DNA of 64,000 nucleotides from Endozoicomonas gorgoniicola (GTDB lineage Bacteria > Pseudomonadota > Gammaproteobacteria > Pseudomonadales > Endozoicomonadaceae), in assembly GCF_025562715.2 (NCBI RefSeq), contig NZ_JAPFCC010000001.1, forward strand, positions 824,501 to 888,500, written 5' to 3'. Below are positions 25,334-35,300 of this stretch, piece by piece. The position numbers and the translations under genes are program-made. Each line of letters begins with the position of its first letter. The first letter of the stretch is position 1. The notes under the pieces were generated by a model. That model worked only from the letters and a program-made list of their open reading frames with translations. It did no database searches and was not told where the DNA came from.

Positions 25334-25709
25334 ACAGATCATCAAAGCCCTGGTCGCCAAACTGGAAGAGAGTCGTTTTCCGGTGTTGCTTGGCTATTCC
25401 ATCGCTGACCTTCCGGATATTGAGCCCCCAGCCATTCTGGTACAGCTGGACAGTATCCGGGAACTGGAACGGCAGGGTAAACGGGCAAAGTATCGGCTGG
25501 AATTAACGGTCAGCGGCGTTTACCGGACGCAGCCTGATACCACTTATGAGCTGATGACCATTGCCCGAACGATCCGGTCACTGCTCAATAACGCCCGCTT
25601 TGAAGGTGTCCGTAAAATCAGCTTTTCTGAGACTCAGTTCGATATTGCTCCCGGCAACGGGCAGCTCTCGTTTGCAGATATGTCTGTGAACCTTGAAGTC
25701 GTCTTCTAA
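25308..25709 (+). CDS. Tail terminator protein, gpU-like
   Basis: This 133-residue protein has DEQIIKALVAKLEESRFPVLL, a strand AILVQLDSIRELERQG, and LELTVSGVYRTQPDTTYELM with a C-terminal SFADMSVNLEVVF. This matches the mixed alpha/beta gpU-type terminator that caps the tail tube and sets its length. It lies between the Z-like and tail tube genes, where lambda has U. It overlaps the Z-like gene by 26 nt. Intact by inspection. Confidence 0.75.
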   Translation: MPSTSNPDEQIIKALVAKLEESRFPVLLGYSIADLPDIEPPAILVQLDSIRELERQGKRAKYRLELTVSGVYRTQPDTTYELMTIARTIRSLLNNARFEGVRKISFSETQFDIAPGNGQLSFADMSVNLEVVF

Positions 25710-25758
25710 ATCGCACTCCGACAACCATCCCAAAAATAAATCCAACAGGAGACTTCCT

Positions 25759-26289
25759 ATGTCCACAATCGACCGCAGTTTCATTGGTGCCGGTTCCATC
25801 CACCTGCAACCCTACGACCAGTCCGCGCCACTGCTGCCTATTGGCAACGTCAGCGAATTTACCTTCAGCTTTGAAGAAGACCGTAAAGAGCTGAAAAACT
25901 ATCTGGGCGGTGGCGGTAACCGCAATGTACTCAGCCGGGTGTCCAGTGTTACGGCAAGCATTGTCGCTAATGACTTTACCGCCTCGAATATCTCCCTTGC
26001 CCTGCGTGGGAGTATGACGGCTGCGACCACAACTCCGGTCACTGATGAACTGTTGCCGAGTCATGGTGTTGAAGATGAACTGATCCCGTTTAACCATCTG
26101 CCGGACTTGAAGCAATTGGTCACCGTCAAAGACAGTACGGATACCGAACTGGTGGCGGGTGTGGATTATGAACTGACCAAGTCCGGCATCAAGGTGCTGG
26201 TGAATAGTGGCATTGATAATAAAGGTGTAAAAGTCAGTTACACGCCCATTGCCTCCAATATGGTGCAGGCATTAGTGGAAAGTTGCTGA
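25759..26289 (+). CDS. Major tail tube protein, probably C-terminally truncated
   Basis: ATG 25759 has AGGAGA nine bases upstream, so I reject the longer in-frame start at 25693. The 176-residue product begins STIDRSFIGAGSIHLQPYDQ, followed by GNVSEFTFSFEEDRKELKNYLGGG-type tube sequence and a VASIVANDFTASNISLALRG-like strand. It ends abruptly at SNMVQALVESC, running into tape-measure sequence. The region between, normally the tube C-terminus, tail chaperones and tape-measure N-terminus, is absent. It is therefore a likely casualty of a deletion, although part of the tube fold remains. Confidence 0.65.
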   Translation: MSTIDRSFIGAGSIHLQPYDQSAPLLPIGNVSEFTFSFEEDRKELKNYLGGGGNRNVLSRVSSVTASIVANDFTASNISLALRGSMTAATTTPVTDELLPSHGVEDELIPFNHLPDLKQLVTVKDSTDTELVAGVDYELTKSGIKVLVNSGIDNKGVKVSYTPIASNMVQALVESC

Positions 26290-28157
26290 TTGAAGAGATC
26301 GGCAAATCCAGCGAAGGAGCCGCTGCCGCTAACATGAGCCTGCTGTCAGGCTTGATGGCGAATATGTCCGATGAGTGGCTGAAATTCAAAGGGCAGATTG
26401 CCGATTCCGGCTGGCTGGATTACGTCAAAGGTCAGCTAAAAAGCTTTGCCGTCAGCATTCAGGAATTAACGGATAACGGCAAACTGGCTGCTGTTGCACA
26501 ATCCATCAGTGATGGCTTTATCAGCATGGCAGAGAGTATCAAGGCATCGCTCTCCGGTGTCACCATTGAAGGGGTTGTTTCCGGGATAAAAGACGGTTTC
26601 CGTACAGTCAGCACCGCTTTGAGCGATGCCCGGTCAGCCTTTGAGATAACCGGCTCCACCGTCAAACTGTTCTTTAATGGCTTTATGGTGGGGGTGAACG
26701 GTTTTGGTGCTGTGGTGACTGCGACCTTTGCTTCCATTACCAGCGGTTTGTCCAGCCTGTTTAAAGCGGTCAATGCCGATGAAATGGCTGCAAAAACCGC
26801 AGCCATTACCGCCACGCTGGATGCCATGAGCAATGACTTTGCAGCGAAGGTCAAGCAGGACGCTGCGGATGTGAATGATGCCTTATCGTATATAGGCGAC
26901 AGCCTTGTCAGAAATAACGAACAATCCCAGCAAAAAGTCCGGCAGCATAATAAAAAGACCATTGACCAGCTACTGGATAATTACCAACAGGTCAAACCCG
27001 CCGCTGAAGAAGTCGCCCAGACCGCACAATCTGCGTTTGCCGATGCTGCCGATGCCCTGAAACAAATAGACGCTGCCGAAACCCGCACTGAGCTGGCTGA
27101 CCTTGGCGTGGCACTGGCCGAAGCCTACAGCAACGGCACGCTGACACATGACGAATACACGGAAGCACTGGAACGGGTTAAGCAAAAGCTTCAGGAAGTG
27201 ACACAGGTTGCTCAATCACTGGGCAAAGAGATAGGCGGTCTCAATACTGAAATAACCCACAATAACGACAAACTGAAAACCACCGGTTCCGGTCTGGCAG
27301 GGGTCTTCAACCGAACTACCGCCGAACTCCATGCCCTGAGCGCACAGGCGGAAGACGCTTTTCTGGCCATGCAGGGTGCCACCCAAATTGATACCAGCGA
27401 TACCCTTGACCAGTTAGGCCGGTTAAAGCATGAGTTACAGGCAGCGAAGGAAGAAGCGGGTCGGCTTGCGAACGTTACCGGAAGCTTCGACCCCACCGGG
27501 ATTGGTAGCTGGCTATCGGATACCGCCGCCAATGCCGCTTATGTGAAAGCCCAGTTTTTACAGCAGAAAGTCACGCTGGAGTCACTGCTATCCGGTTATG
27601 AAGACGGCACCCTGACCGCACAGAACCTCGCTTACGCCGGACGATCCGCTGCGCACTCTCTGGACTTGCTTAACCATCAAGACCTTGACCGCCTGACGGA
27701 TGCCATCGATCAGGCAGAAGACAGTATGGAGCAGCTGGGCAACAGTACTCGCAGTACGCTGGAAAGTATGCAGGACGAACTGGATCAGCTTCAGGGCAAG
27801 CAGGAGTCTATTGAAAGGCGACGCTTTGAGAGCCGGAACCGTGACCTGCAAAACCAGTTACAAGAAGCTCAACAGGACGGAAATGCCCAGTCAGTCAGCA
27901 ATATTCAGCAAGCCCTTAGCCTCAATAACCAGATTTACAGCGAACGCCGCAGGCAAATCCAGCAGGACAAACTGGAAGAACGACAGCGGGAGTTTAAGTC
28001 CCTGCCAGCCCCACCACCGCCAAAAAGAGAGTGGCGCAGCAGTGAAAAAGTGATCCGGCTGGAGTACCCGGGCGGTAATGTCAAAGTGGGCATCAATAGC
28101 AGTGATGAAGCGAAGTTTCTGGAAGCATTGAAGAATGCAGGATTGAGGTCAGTGTGA
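26283..28157 (+). CDS. Tail tape measure protein, N-terminally truncated
   Basis: This 624-residue open frame has no credible start (TTG overlapping the previous stop). It opens in the middle of a TP901-type tape measure (GKSSEGAAAANMSLLSGLMA, then MSDEWLKFKGQIADSGW). The remainder is long coiled coil with two hydrophobic stretches (residues ~130-165), as expected for this family. Full-length homologues are usually above 1000 residues and begin with a conserved helical domain that is missing here. The joint with the tail tube gene near 26280 marks a deletion. Probably non-functional. Confidence 0.75.
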   Translation: MLIEEIGKSSEGAAAANMSLLSGLMANMSDEWLKFKGQIADSGWLDYVKGQLKSFAVSIQELTDNGKLAAVAQSISDGFISMAESIKASLSGVTIEGVVSGIKDGFRTVSTALSDARSAFEITGSTVKLFFNGFMVGVNGFGAVVTATFASITSGLSSLFKAVNADEMAAKTAAITATLDAMSNDFAAKVKQDAADVNDALSYIGDSLVRNNEQSQQKVRQHNKKTIDQLLDNYQQVKPAAEEVAQTAQSAFADAADALKQIDAAETRTELADLGVALAEAYSNGTLTHDEYTEALERVKQKLQEVTQVAQSLGKEIGGLNTEITHNNDKLKTTGSGLAGVFNRTTAELHALSAQAEDAFLAMQGATQIDTSDTLDQLGRLKHELQAAKEEAGRLANVTGSFDPTGIGSWLSDTAANAAYVKAQFLQQKVTLESLLSGYEDGTLTAQNLAYAGRSAAHSLDLLNHQDLDRLTDAIDQAEDSMEQLGNSTRSTLESMQDELDQLQGKQESIERRRFESRNRDLQNQLQEAQQDGNAQSVSNIQQALSLNNQIYSERRRQIQQDKLEERQREFKSLPAPPPPKREWRSSEKVIRLEYPGGNVKVGINSSDEAKFLEALKNAGLRSV

Positions 28158-28549
28158 TGACTCTGGATGATATAGAACTGCCGGATGATCTGTTGTGGGT
28201 CAATGAGTTTGACTGGAACCCTGTCGAACAGACAACAGAGCGAAGCCTGACCGGATCATTACTGGTTCAGGAGCAAAGCCTCAAGCATGGGAGACCGATT
28301 GAACTGTCCGGCAATGAGGAATCGGGCTGGGTGCCTCGCTCAACGGTTGAAGCTCTGCTGCAAGTCAGCCAGACACCGAATAAGGTCATGACACTAACGC
28401 TTTCTGACAGCCGAACCTTTCCGGTTATTTTTGATCGACGCAATGGCTCACCGATTCAAGCCCGACAAGTGCTTCCTTTCGCTTACCCGGATGAAAATTA
28501 TCAATACAGTCTCACTATTCGCTTATTCACAATTGATATTTTTGAATAA
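28154..28549 (+). CDS. Conserved phage tail protein, 131 aa
   Basis: The ATG overlaps the tape measure stop by 4 nt. The protein begins TLDDIELPDDLLWVNEFDW, then ERSLTGSLLVQEQSLKHGRP and ends DENYQYSLTIRLFTIDIFE, a pattern shared by small tail proteins that follow tape measure genes. It probably belongs to the tail tip or initiator complex. It remains intact although the three insertion sequences begin only 18 bp after its stop. Its last codons overlap the 3' end of an antisense secreted-protein pseudogene. Confidence 0.7.
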   Translation: MMTLDDIELPDDLLWVNEFDWNPVEQTTERSLTGSLLVQEQSLKHGRPIELSGNEESGWVPRSTVEALLQVSQTPNKVMTLTLSDSRTFPVIFDRRNGSPIQARQVLPFAYPDENYQYSLTIRLFTIDIFE

Positions 28550-28566
28550 ACCATAATATTTAGAAT

Positions 28567-29687
28567 CCTGAATTCAAGTCATAAGTGCATAACCCATGAC
28601 TTTTCTTGCATCTATTCCAGTTGACTCTTTAAATGCCTCATAAGGAGTCTTGTAGCCCAGGCACTTTCTTGGCCTGTTGTTCAGCTTATCCACTGCAATG
28701 ATGACATCTTTTTCTGTCACGCCATTAAGCTCCATCGACTTGGGGAAATACTGCCTTAGCAAACCATTAGCATTCTCATTCTGGCCTCTTTCCCAAGAAT
28801 GGTAGGGGGCAGCAAAGTAGCTGTCACATTTTAAAGCTTTGGCAATTGATTCATGCTGAACAAACTCCTTTCCATTGTCGTATGTTATTGTCTTTACAAA
28901 CCTTTTCAGAGGCTTGAGTACGTCAATTATTCCCTGTTTAACCGCTTTTGCCTTCTTGCCTGGTAGAGGGACAGCAAGGCGAAGCTTGGTTTTTCGTTCA
29001 TCTAATGTAGCGATGGCTCCTTTATGATTTTTACCTATTACAGTATCAGCTTCCCAGTCACCAACTCGCTCTCTGTTGTTGACCACTTCGGGGCGTTCTT
29101 CAATGCCAACCCGATTTGGTATACCGGTTCGGTTATGAGCTGAACCGTATCGCTTTCGATAAGTTTTTTTCTGGTGCCTCAAGTGCTTATAGAGCGAGCC
29201 TCCGCGCCGTTTATCATCCGCTACAAATTGATAAATCGTCTCATGATGCAGCTTGATTACACCGTCCTTTTCAAGCCTTCCAGCCACTTGTTCAGGACTC
29301 CAATCTGAACGGATATCGTTTGAAATACGTTGTTTAATGTCGTCTGTCAGCTTAATAGCTTTTGGCTTATCTTTGTGCCGCTGCCGAGCTGTGCGATTAG
29401 CCTGTTGGTGCCTGTACCCTCTTTGCCCTTTATTGCGGTTTACTTCTCGCGACACGGTAGGCTGTGAACGGCCAAGCTTTTTAGCAATTTTGTTTTGTGA
29501 AGTCCCATTTTTGAGTTCAGTTTCGATATAATATCTCTCTTCAGAGCTCAGGTGTGTATAGGCCATCCTTGGCTTCCTCTGTATGGTTTGGTTGCTTTAC
29601 AGAATACCCCTGAGTTCTGATTCACTTCAAAGGTTCTGAAACAATCCTCTGGTTACAGAGGTTATGCACTTATGATACGAATTCAGG
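28567..29687 (-). mobile_element. IS30-family insertion sequence
   Basis: The ends (28567-28594 and 29660-29687) are inverted repeats matching at 25 of 28 positions, beginning CCTGAATTC and ending TCATAAGTGCATAACC. A 3-bp duplication AAT flanks it (28564-28566 and 29688-29690). The element is 1121 bp with one intact transposase. It cut the C-terminus from the secreted-protein gene. Confidence 0.9.
28574..29566 (-). CDS. IS30-family transposase
   Basis: This 330-residue protein has the family pattern. The N-terminal HTH is LSSEERYYIETELKNG followed by QNKIAKKLGRSQPTVSREVN. The DDE core has GDWEADTVIG (first Asp), ITYDNGKEFVQHE (second Asp) and SWERGQNENANGLLRQY (Glu). It lies inside matched inverted repeats and shows no stop or frameshift. 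Its stop codon falls within the left terminal repeat. Confidence 0.96.
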   Translation of the reverse strand: MAYTHLSSEERYYIETELKNGTSQNKIAKKLGRSQPTVSREVNRNKGQRGYRHQQANRTARQRHKDKPKAIKLTDDIKQRISNDIRSDWSPEQVAGRLEKDGVIKLHHETIYQFVADDKRRGGSLYKHLRHQKKTYRKRYGSAHNRTGIPNRVGIEERPEVVNNRERVGDWEADTVIGKNHKGAIATLDERKTKLRLAVPLPGKKAKAVKQGIIDVLKPLKRFVKTITYDNGKEFVQHESIAKALKCDSYFAAPYHSWERGQNENANGLLRQYFPKSMELNGVTEKDVIIAVDKLNNRPRKCLGYKTPYEAFKESTGIDARKVMGYALMT

Positions 29688-30027
29688 AATTACCAAAATT
29701 AAATATTCTTAAATAAATATTTCCTGACTCAAGCGGGTTTATGGTTTTATCAACTAGGCAGCAGAAAAAAAGGTTGTTGTAATATTCGTGGTGTACGTAC
29801 TTACAATGAAGTTCTTTTTCAGATTTAGCCTTAAAATAATAGTGATTCTTTATTGAATCTGGATATTTGGTCATATAAATGTTGTAAGGATGCGAATTGA
29901 AGTGTTTGGTACTATCAATGAGTCCTTTAGCACTTCTCCAATCGATAAAAGGTTTTCCTGGTTGATACATTAAAAAGTTGCCTTTCTGATCGAGAAATTT
30001 TGGGTAGTGGGGTAAACCTGATATTTT

Positions 30028-31357
30028 GGTTCTTCCCTGTTTTAAGTGGGTAGTTTTCAACGATGTACGCCAGTGGGGTACAAGTCCAAGCCTCCAAGAT
30101 GAAAGTAGATCGCTGTCTTATATCTTTCACGGTTTCGAAAGCCACAAGCCCGATTCTTCAAACTCTGAATCTTGCTGTTCACTCCCTCTGCTCGACCGTT
30201 ATTAGCCTCAAGGACAATAGCGTTGATGATACCCCACAAGTGCTCTTTGACCGTTCTGGCAACTTCTTTTATGGGCTCAAGCCGACATCTCTGCGCCCAG
30301 CATAGCCACCTCTTCCAGGCCTTGATTGCCCAAGCTCTGGACTTGTAATTCCATAAGCTCATTGCCATTTGCCGGATGGCCCAGGCGCGAGCTGTTTTAA
30401 GTGTCGAGTTTCTCAGTGGTTCGAAGTTATCCCACTGCTCTTCAGACATGTTTTCAGGGTTAGTCAGCCAGTCGTAGCGAGTCCCCTTAAGCAGCTCTAC
30501 ACCTTGGTTTACAAGGGCTTTGTTCTCTTCTATCCGAACCTTGTTGACAGCTTTACCCAGAGACTGAGCAACGTGAAACTTATCAAATGCAATCTTCTGA
30601 TCTGCGTCTGGAACATTCTCACTGACTGACTTGATGTAAGCCTTGGACATGTCCATCGTCACGCATTCGATCCCCTCTTTATGGTCATAGGGCAGTGTGT
30701 CAAAGTACTCGTTGAGACTGTCACTTTTACGGTCATCAGAAACGTGAATAACAACGCCTTGGTCGTGGTCAGTGACCACTGTGACGTATTCATGATGCTT
30801 TTGAAATGAGGTTTCATCAACAGCGATTCGTTTTGGTGGCTTAGCATCACGACGAGCCAGTCCTCTCTTCACTGCACGCTGCTGAATACCGTCTATGGCA
30901 TTCCAACCAAGCTTCATTTGTCGTGCAACTGCCTTCGTAGTTGCCTCCTTTAGCCAGTCAATAACAAGGGCTTCAAACAGAGCTGTATATCGAGAGTCAG
31001 ATTCAGCCCAGGGCACATTGATGGCTAACACCTTATGCTCAGGGCACTGGGTCCGTGGAACCCTGGCAACTAGAATAGTCTGAAACTGACAGGTATCCAG
31101 ATGACGCCACTTCTGAGTGATGTGGTCGTAGCCAGAGCAGGGCTTATCGCAAACACTGCATTTGCAGGCCTTTTTACCATTGTGTTCAATGAATACCCGA
31201 ACCTGTTGATCCTGTAATGACAATTCAACTTCAGAAACGAACCAAGGAGACTCAATACCCAGTATTTGAGAATAGAGTTGCTTATCACGCATCGGTGCAT
31301 CCTTGCATTGAGTGCTTCAGAATATAATAAATCACCCACTCAAATTGAGGAAGAGCC
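30028..31357 (-). mobile_element. ISL3-family insertion sequence nested in IS1
   Basis: The ends GGTTCTTCC... (from 30028) and GGCTCTTCC... (inverted, ending 31357) share about 18 of 24 positions, with AGTGGGT conserved. A perfect 8-bp duplication GATATTTT flanks it at 30020-30027 and 31358-31365, as expected for ISL3. Length 1330 bp with one intact transposase. It is younger than the IS1 it sits in. Confidence 0.93.
30057..31292 (-). CDS. ISL3-family transposase
   Basis: This 411-residue protein has the N-terminal zinc-type cysteines of the family (ACKCSVCDKPCSGYDH), the first catalytic Asp in KRIAVDETSFQKHH, the second in CVTMDMSKAYIKSV, then IAFDKFHVAQSLGKAV, and the C-terminal NNGRAEGVNSKIQSLKNRACG with the Glu. 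The reading frame is intact. Its start lies about 65 bp inside the right end of the element. Confidence 0.96.
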   Translation of the reverse strand: MRDKQLYSQILGIESPWFVSEVELSLQDQQVRVFIEHNGKKACKCSVCDKPCSGYDHITQKWRHLDTCQFQTILVARVPRTQCPEHKVLAINVPWAESDSRYTALFEALVIDWLKEATTKAVARQMKLGWNAIDGIQQRAVKRGLARRDAKPPKRIAVDETSFQKHHEYVTVVTDHDQGVVIHVSDDRKSDSLNEYFDTLPYDHKEGIECVTMDMSKAYIKSVSENVPDADQKIAFDKFHVAQSLGKAVNKVRIEENKALVNQGVELLKGTRYDWLTNPENMSEEQWDNFEPLRNSTLKTARAWAIRQMAMSLWNYKSRAWAIKAWKRWLCWAQRCRLEPIKEVARTVKEHLWGIINAIVLEANNGRAEGVNSKIQSLKNRACGFRNRERYKTAIYFHLGGLDLYPTGVHR

Positions 31358-31414
31358 GATATTTTGTAGTTGTTTGCTAAAATACGGCGTATGCCGTATT
31401 TGTCATGGTGCGAT

Positions 31415-32177
31415 ATGAAAATGTGCTCCACACCAGTTCACTGCCCGAAATGTGGCGGTAATGATGTTAAAAGCTTTGGTTACAGTGTTCATAATGTTCC
31501 TCGCTACTTTTGCTGTAATGCTGAATGTGAAACCAAGTCCTTTATGCTTGAGTACCGGTATAAAGCTTATGAGCCAGGCGTTAAAGAAAAAGTCGTCGAT
31601 ATGGCAATTAATGGTGGCGGCATCAGGGATACAAGCAGGGTTTTGGGAATCAATAAAAAAACAGTAATAAACACATTAAAAAAAAGAGAAAGGCTTAGTT
31701 CAAGTTAATCCAAATATTCAGAAAATGGATCTTGGAACGGGTGCTGTGATTCACGTAGGCCGTGCCTGCCAAGAGGCTGAGATAGATGAACAGTGGTCGT
31801 ATGTGTTTGAAAAAAGTAACCAGCGTTGGCTTTGGCATGCAGTTGATCATGCGACCAATACTGTTTTGGCTTACGTTTTTGGGAAACGAAAGGATGAGGT
31901 TTTCAAAAAACTAAAAGAGCTTCTTGAACCATTTGGTATCAAGAAATTTTATACTGATGATTGGGGAGCCTATGAACGTAATCTCGACGAAAGCAGACAC
32001 ATCATTGGAAAAGAAAATACTCAGAAAATTGAACGTAAAAACCTGAATTTTAGAACTTGGATTAAGCGTCTGGCCAGAAAGACAATATGCTTTTCAAAGT
32101 TAGAACAAATGCACGATATTGTTATTGGCCTGTTGATCAACAAAATCGAATTTGGCATTGACATCCATGAAATATAA
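31415..32177 (+). CDS. IS1-family transposase, InsA-InsB by programmed frameshift
   Basis: InsA (from ATG 31415 to 31708) has the zinc finger CPKCGGNDVKSFGY...CC and an HTH (RDTSRVLGINKKTVINTL). InsB follows in the -1 frame to 32177 with IDEQWSYVFEKSNQRWLW, FYTDDWGAYERN and KIERKNLNFRTWIKRLARKT, including the family DDE residues. The frames join at a run of eight A residues (31678-31685), the usual IS1 slippage site. The gene appears intact, but its left IS end is separated from it by the nested ISL3. A perfect AATACGGC/GCCGTATT dyad (31381-31400) lies in its leader. Confidence 0.88.
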
Positions 32178-32382
32178 CAGGTTTGCCCCACTACCAAATT
32201 TTGATCCTGATTTTAATGAAACCTCTGAGTTTGAGTTTGCGGCATTAAATAGTATTTCAATATCCGACTTCCATTGATCAATAAAATCATCACACTCCTC
32301 AATTGTCAGAGCATGAGTGGCGATTGCCTGAAAAATGATGATGAGTAAGCACAGTTTCAATTTCATGCGGGAAGGATAGTCC

Positions 32383-35300
32383 ATGGCCATCAACAACGAC
32401 GATGTAAAACTCTTCGAAAGCCAGCGCCTCAGCGACGAGGAAGACGGCGGTGGTCGGGCAACCGGCACCGAAGTCATCGACGGCAACATCAATAACCTGT
32501 TTCAGGACATCTCAAGGATCGACCGCACTATTGGTGATGTGGCTCTGCGGAAAGCCTACGTGGGCATCAGCACCGATAATAATGATGCTTATCTGGGCAG
32601 CCACCTGATCCTGACCGAACCACCCAAAGATCAAAACGTCAGTGTTCTTCTGTTTAATACCGATGACCAGACGGATGAGCGCAAGAATGCCCGGAACCGT
32701 ATCGAAGCCTACGTCGTCCCTGGCACCAGTGCCAGCTTTGAACTGTTGGGTAACCAGACTGAAGGCCAGCGCAGTATTGTGGGTATCCAGCGGGAAGAAA
32801 GCAGGCTGCCAGAGGTAGGCGAGGTTTACCGGCTCTATGATCCCATCGAAAAAAAGGAACAGTACGTTCGTCTGACCAAGGTGGAAAGTCGCATCGAAGT
32901 GTTCACTTATCAGTACGGCGATAGCACCTTTATGGATTTTGAACGACGCCGTATTGATATGGAGATCAGCGCAGCCCTCTCCTTTACCTTCCCCGGAGGT
33001 GTACCCACTCCCGGAGGTACTCAGATATTTAGACACGGAGAGCATCTTGCGCTTGTGGAAAAGACACAGGTACAGGGAACGCAGATAGCCGATGCCTCCC
33101 GTTACTATGGCATCAAGCCTGCCAGTGCCACTATCAGCAAGGGCGACCTGAGCGTCCGGGTCGAGAGCCTCTATGCGCCACTGGTTCCCAGTGCCAGGGT
33201 GGAAAGCCCGGTGGTGGATCAGTATGGCGGTTATACCGCTAAACGGATGGTGGCGACGGCTGCTGTCGTCAGAAATGTCAGCCCGAAGTTCGTCCATCTT
33301 ACCGGCAGTCAGAGTCGTGCGTTTTTGCAGACCGGAGCCTTGCCGGGAACCATCACCCTCACCATGGATGGCGGTACTTTTGTGGATAACCAGAAAGGCC
33401 AGCTGGTAAACAGCAGCGGCACCAATAACTTCTCCAGCCTTACCATCGACTATGAAAATGGAGAGATCAATGCCTATCGCAACAGCGGCCAGTATACCAG
33501 TACAGCGTCCGCTACTTACCAGCCTGCGGCTGCCGTCGTCGGTTCTGCCATCAGCGGAACAGAAGACGTGTCTTCCCAGAACCGGGGCTTTAATTACACC
33601 TTCAACTTTGCTGAAGCCAAGCCCAGACCGGGAACATTGGTCATCAGTTACATGGCTCTGGGCAAATGGCAGGATGTGAGCGATCCGGGCAACGGACAAA
33701 TGGACGGTTCCGGCAAGGGCAATATTGATTTCAGTACCGGCAGTGTGGCGGTCACCCTGGATGCGGTGCCAGACCCGGACAGCAAGCTGGTGTTCAGTTA
33801 CATCACCCAGGGCGACGAAGAAATTACCCGGCGCACAGGCTCTCTGCCGGTAGAACGGTTTGCCTTTCGTCACACCACTGAAAAGCCGGGCATCAAGCCG
33901 GGCAGTGTCACCATTCGCTATCTCGCCAGCGGGGAGAATAAAACCCTGACCGATCAGGGCAATGGCTTATTAAACGGCGATGGTTCAGGCAGTGTGTATT
34001 ACGCCTCCGGGGAGCTGGGCTTTGTCTTAAACGCCATTCCTGACAATGGCACCGAGATCGAAATCGAATATAAAGAAGGTGCGGTAGCCGGTGGGCAGGT
34101 AGACGTTTCAGTGGATTCAGCGGGGTTGATGACCGGCACCATCAGCGGAGCGCCACTGCTGCCCGGATCGGTGCAGGTTCAGTTTGCCGTGGAACGGGAG
34201 TCGGTCAGCCATAACAATAGTGCCAGCGCATTTACTCAATACAGCAGCACTTATAACAGAAATAAAATCTTCAATGATAACGGCAACGGGGGCTGGCAAA
34301 GTGGTACAGGCAGCATCGACTACCAAACCGGCGAGTTTACGATTCAGGCGACGGAGAATTACTCCATACGGAAATATAATGCGTACTCATGGACTGGTAC
34401 AGCCAGAACCTATTATCGTTTGCAGTCTGCCAACGTCACTAAAACCGAAGTGTTCCCCGGCAGCACAGTCACCAGCAAAGCCCAAGGCAACAGTTTAAGT
34501 CACCTGCCCAATACCGAAACCCTGGGTTCACCGGAACTGACCATCGACCTGCTACCCCTGATTGACGAGCCTCTGCTGCCGGGCAGCCTGATCTTTGACT
34601 GGAATGGAGAGTCTTACTTTGACCGGGACGGGCTGCTGTATAAAAACATCAGCACTGAAACCAATGCCGGAACGCAGGTGGGAACCATTGATTACACGGG
34701 CGGCGTGGCGACACTGGCAGTCTATCCATCCGGGACAGTCAGCACTGCCACCCTGACCGCAGCGGCTACCTTTTCAGCCGACTTCAAGACGAACAGTGTC
34801 GCCTTCCGTACAGCTGGCGCACCCGTAAGGGCTGGCAGCCTGCAACTGACCGCAGTCCGGGCAAGCAACGCCGACATTATCACTGCCACAGCCGACTTCA
34901 ATGGCAACATCAACACCAGTGAGGTACAGGGCAAGTTTGACGCAACCACTGGCTGGTGCGAGGTGTTCTTCACCGATGGCAACTCTCCTGATAACGAGCC
35001 TATTCAAATAATTCCCCAGAGCGTCCGTTACAACTGCGTCATCGAAACCAGTCTGCCAATGGATGCAGACTTGATCGGCCTTGACCCGGTTCGCCTTCCG
35101 GCAGATGGCAGGGTGCCGATTTATCGTCCGGGGGATATTGTGGTGATCAGCCATAAGAAAGAAACCGATGCAGGCACCCCAACCGCTGGACAAACCGTCA
35201 CACTCACAAGGGATCATCAGGCCGAGATCGTTGTAGAAGACAGCGCAGGTAAACTTCTCGATCCGGCACAATACACCGCCGACAAACCAGCCGGTCAATT

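Larger units (their letters stand above)
30003..32195 (+). mobile_element. IS1-family element carrying a nested ISL3
   Basis: The ends are GGTAGTGGGGTAAACCTG (from 30003) and, inverted, GGTAGTGGGGCAAACCTG (ending 32195). An 8-bp duplication AAATTTTG lies at 29995-30002 and 32196-32203. Without the nested ISL3 the element is about 855 bp. It inserted into the secreted-protein gene. ISL3 later entered 25 bp inside its left end, separating that end from the transposase gene. Confidence 0.92.
28523..32366 (-). pseudogene. Secreted AT-rich cargo gene cut into three pieces by IS elements
   Basis: Removing IS30 (28567-29687) and IS1 with its ISL3 (30003-32195), plus one copy of each target duplication, restores one minus-strand frame of about 172 residues. 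It starts at the ATG complementary to 32364-32366 with a signal peptide (MKLKLCLLIIIFQAIATHA). It continues through EECDDFIDQWKSDIEI, then KFLDQKGNFLMYQPGKPF, and ends NFGNSKYYGLFKNINCE at the stop complementary to 28523-28525. The frame is preserved across both joints, which strongly supports the reconstruction. The gene is AT-rich and antisense to the tail operon, like an acquired moron. I recognise no domain. Confidence 0.85.

Noticed and set aside
29683..30060. 125-aa minus-strand open frame as an intact gene
   Set aside because: Its start lies in ISL3/IS1 sequence and its end in the IS30 repeat; it is the central piece of the reconstructed pseudogene.
32100..32492. 130-aa minus-strand open frame as an intact gene
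   Set aside because: Its first ~40 residues are antisense to the tail gene and its end is IS1 sequence; only the middle belongs to the broken secreted-protein gene.
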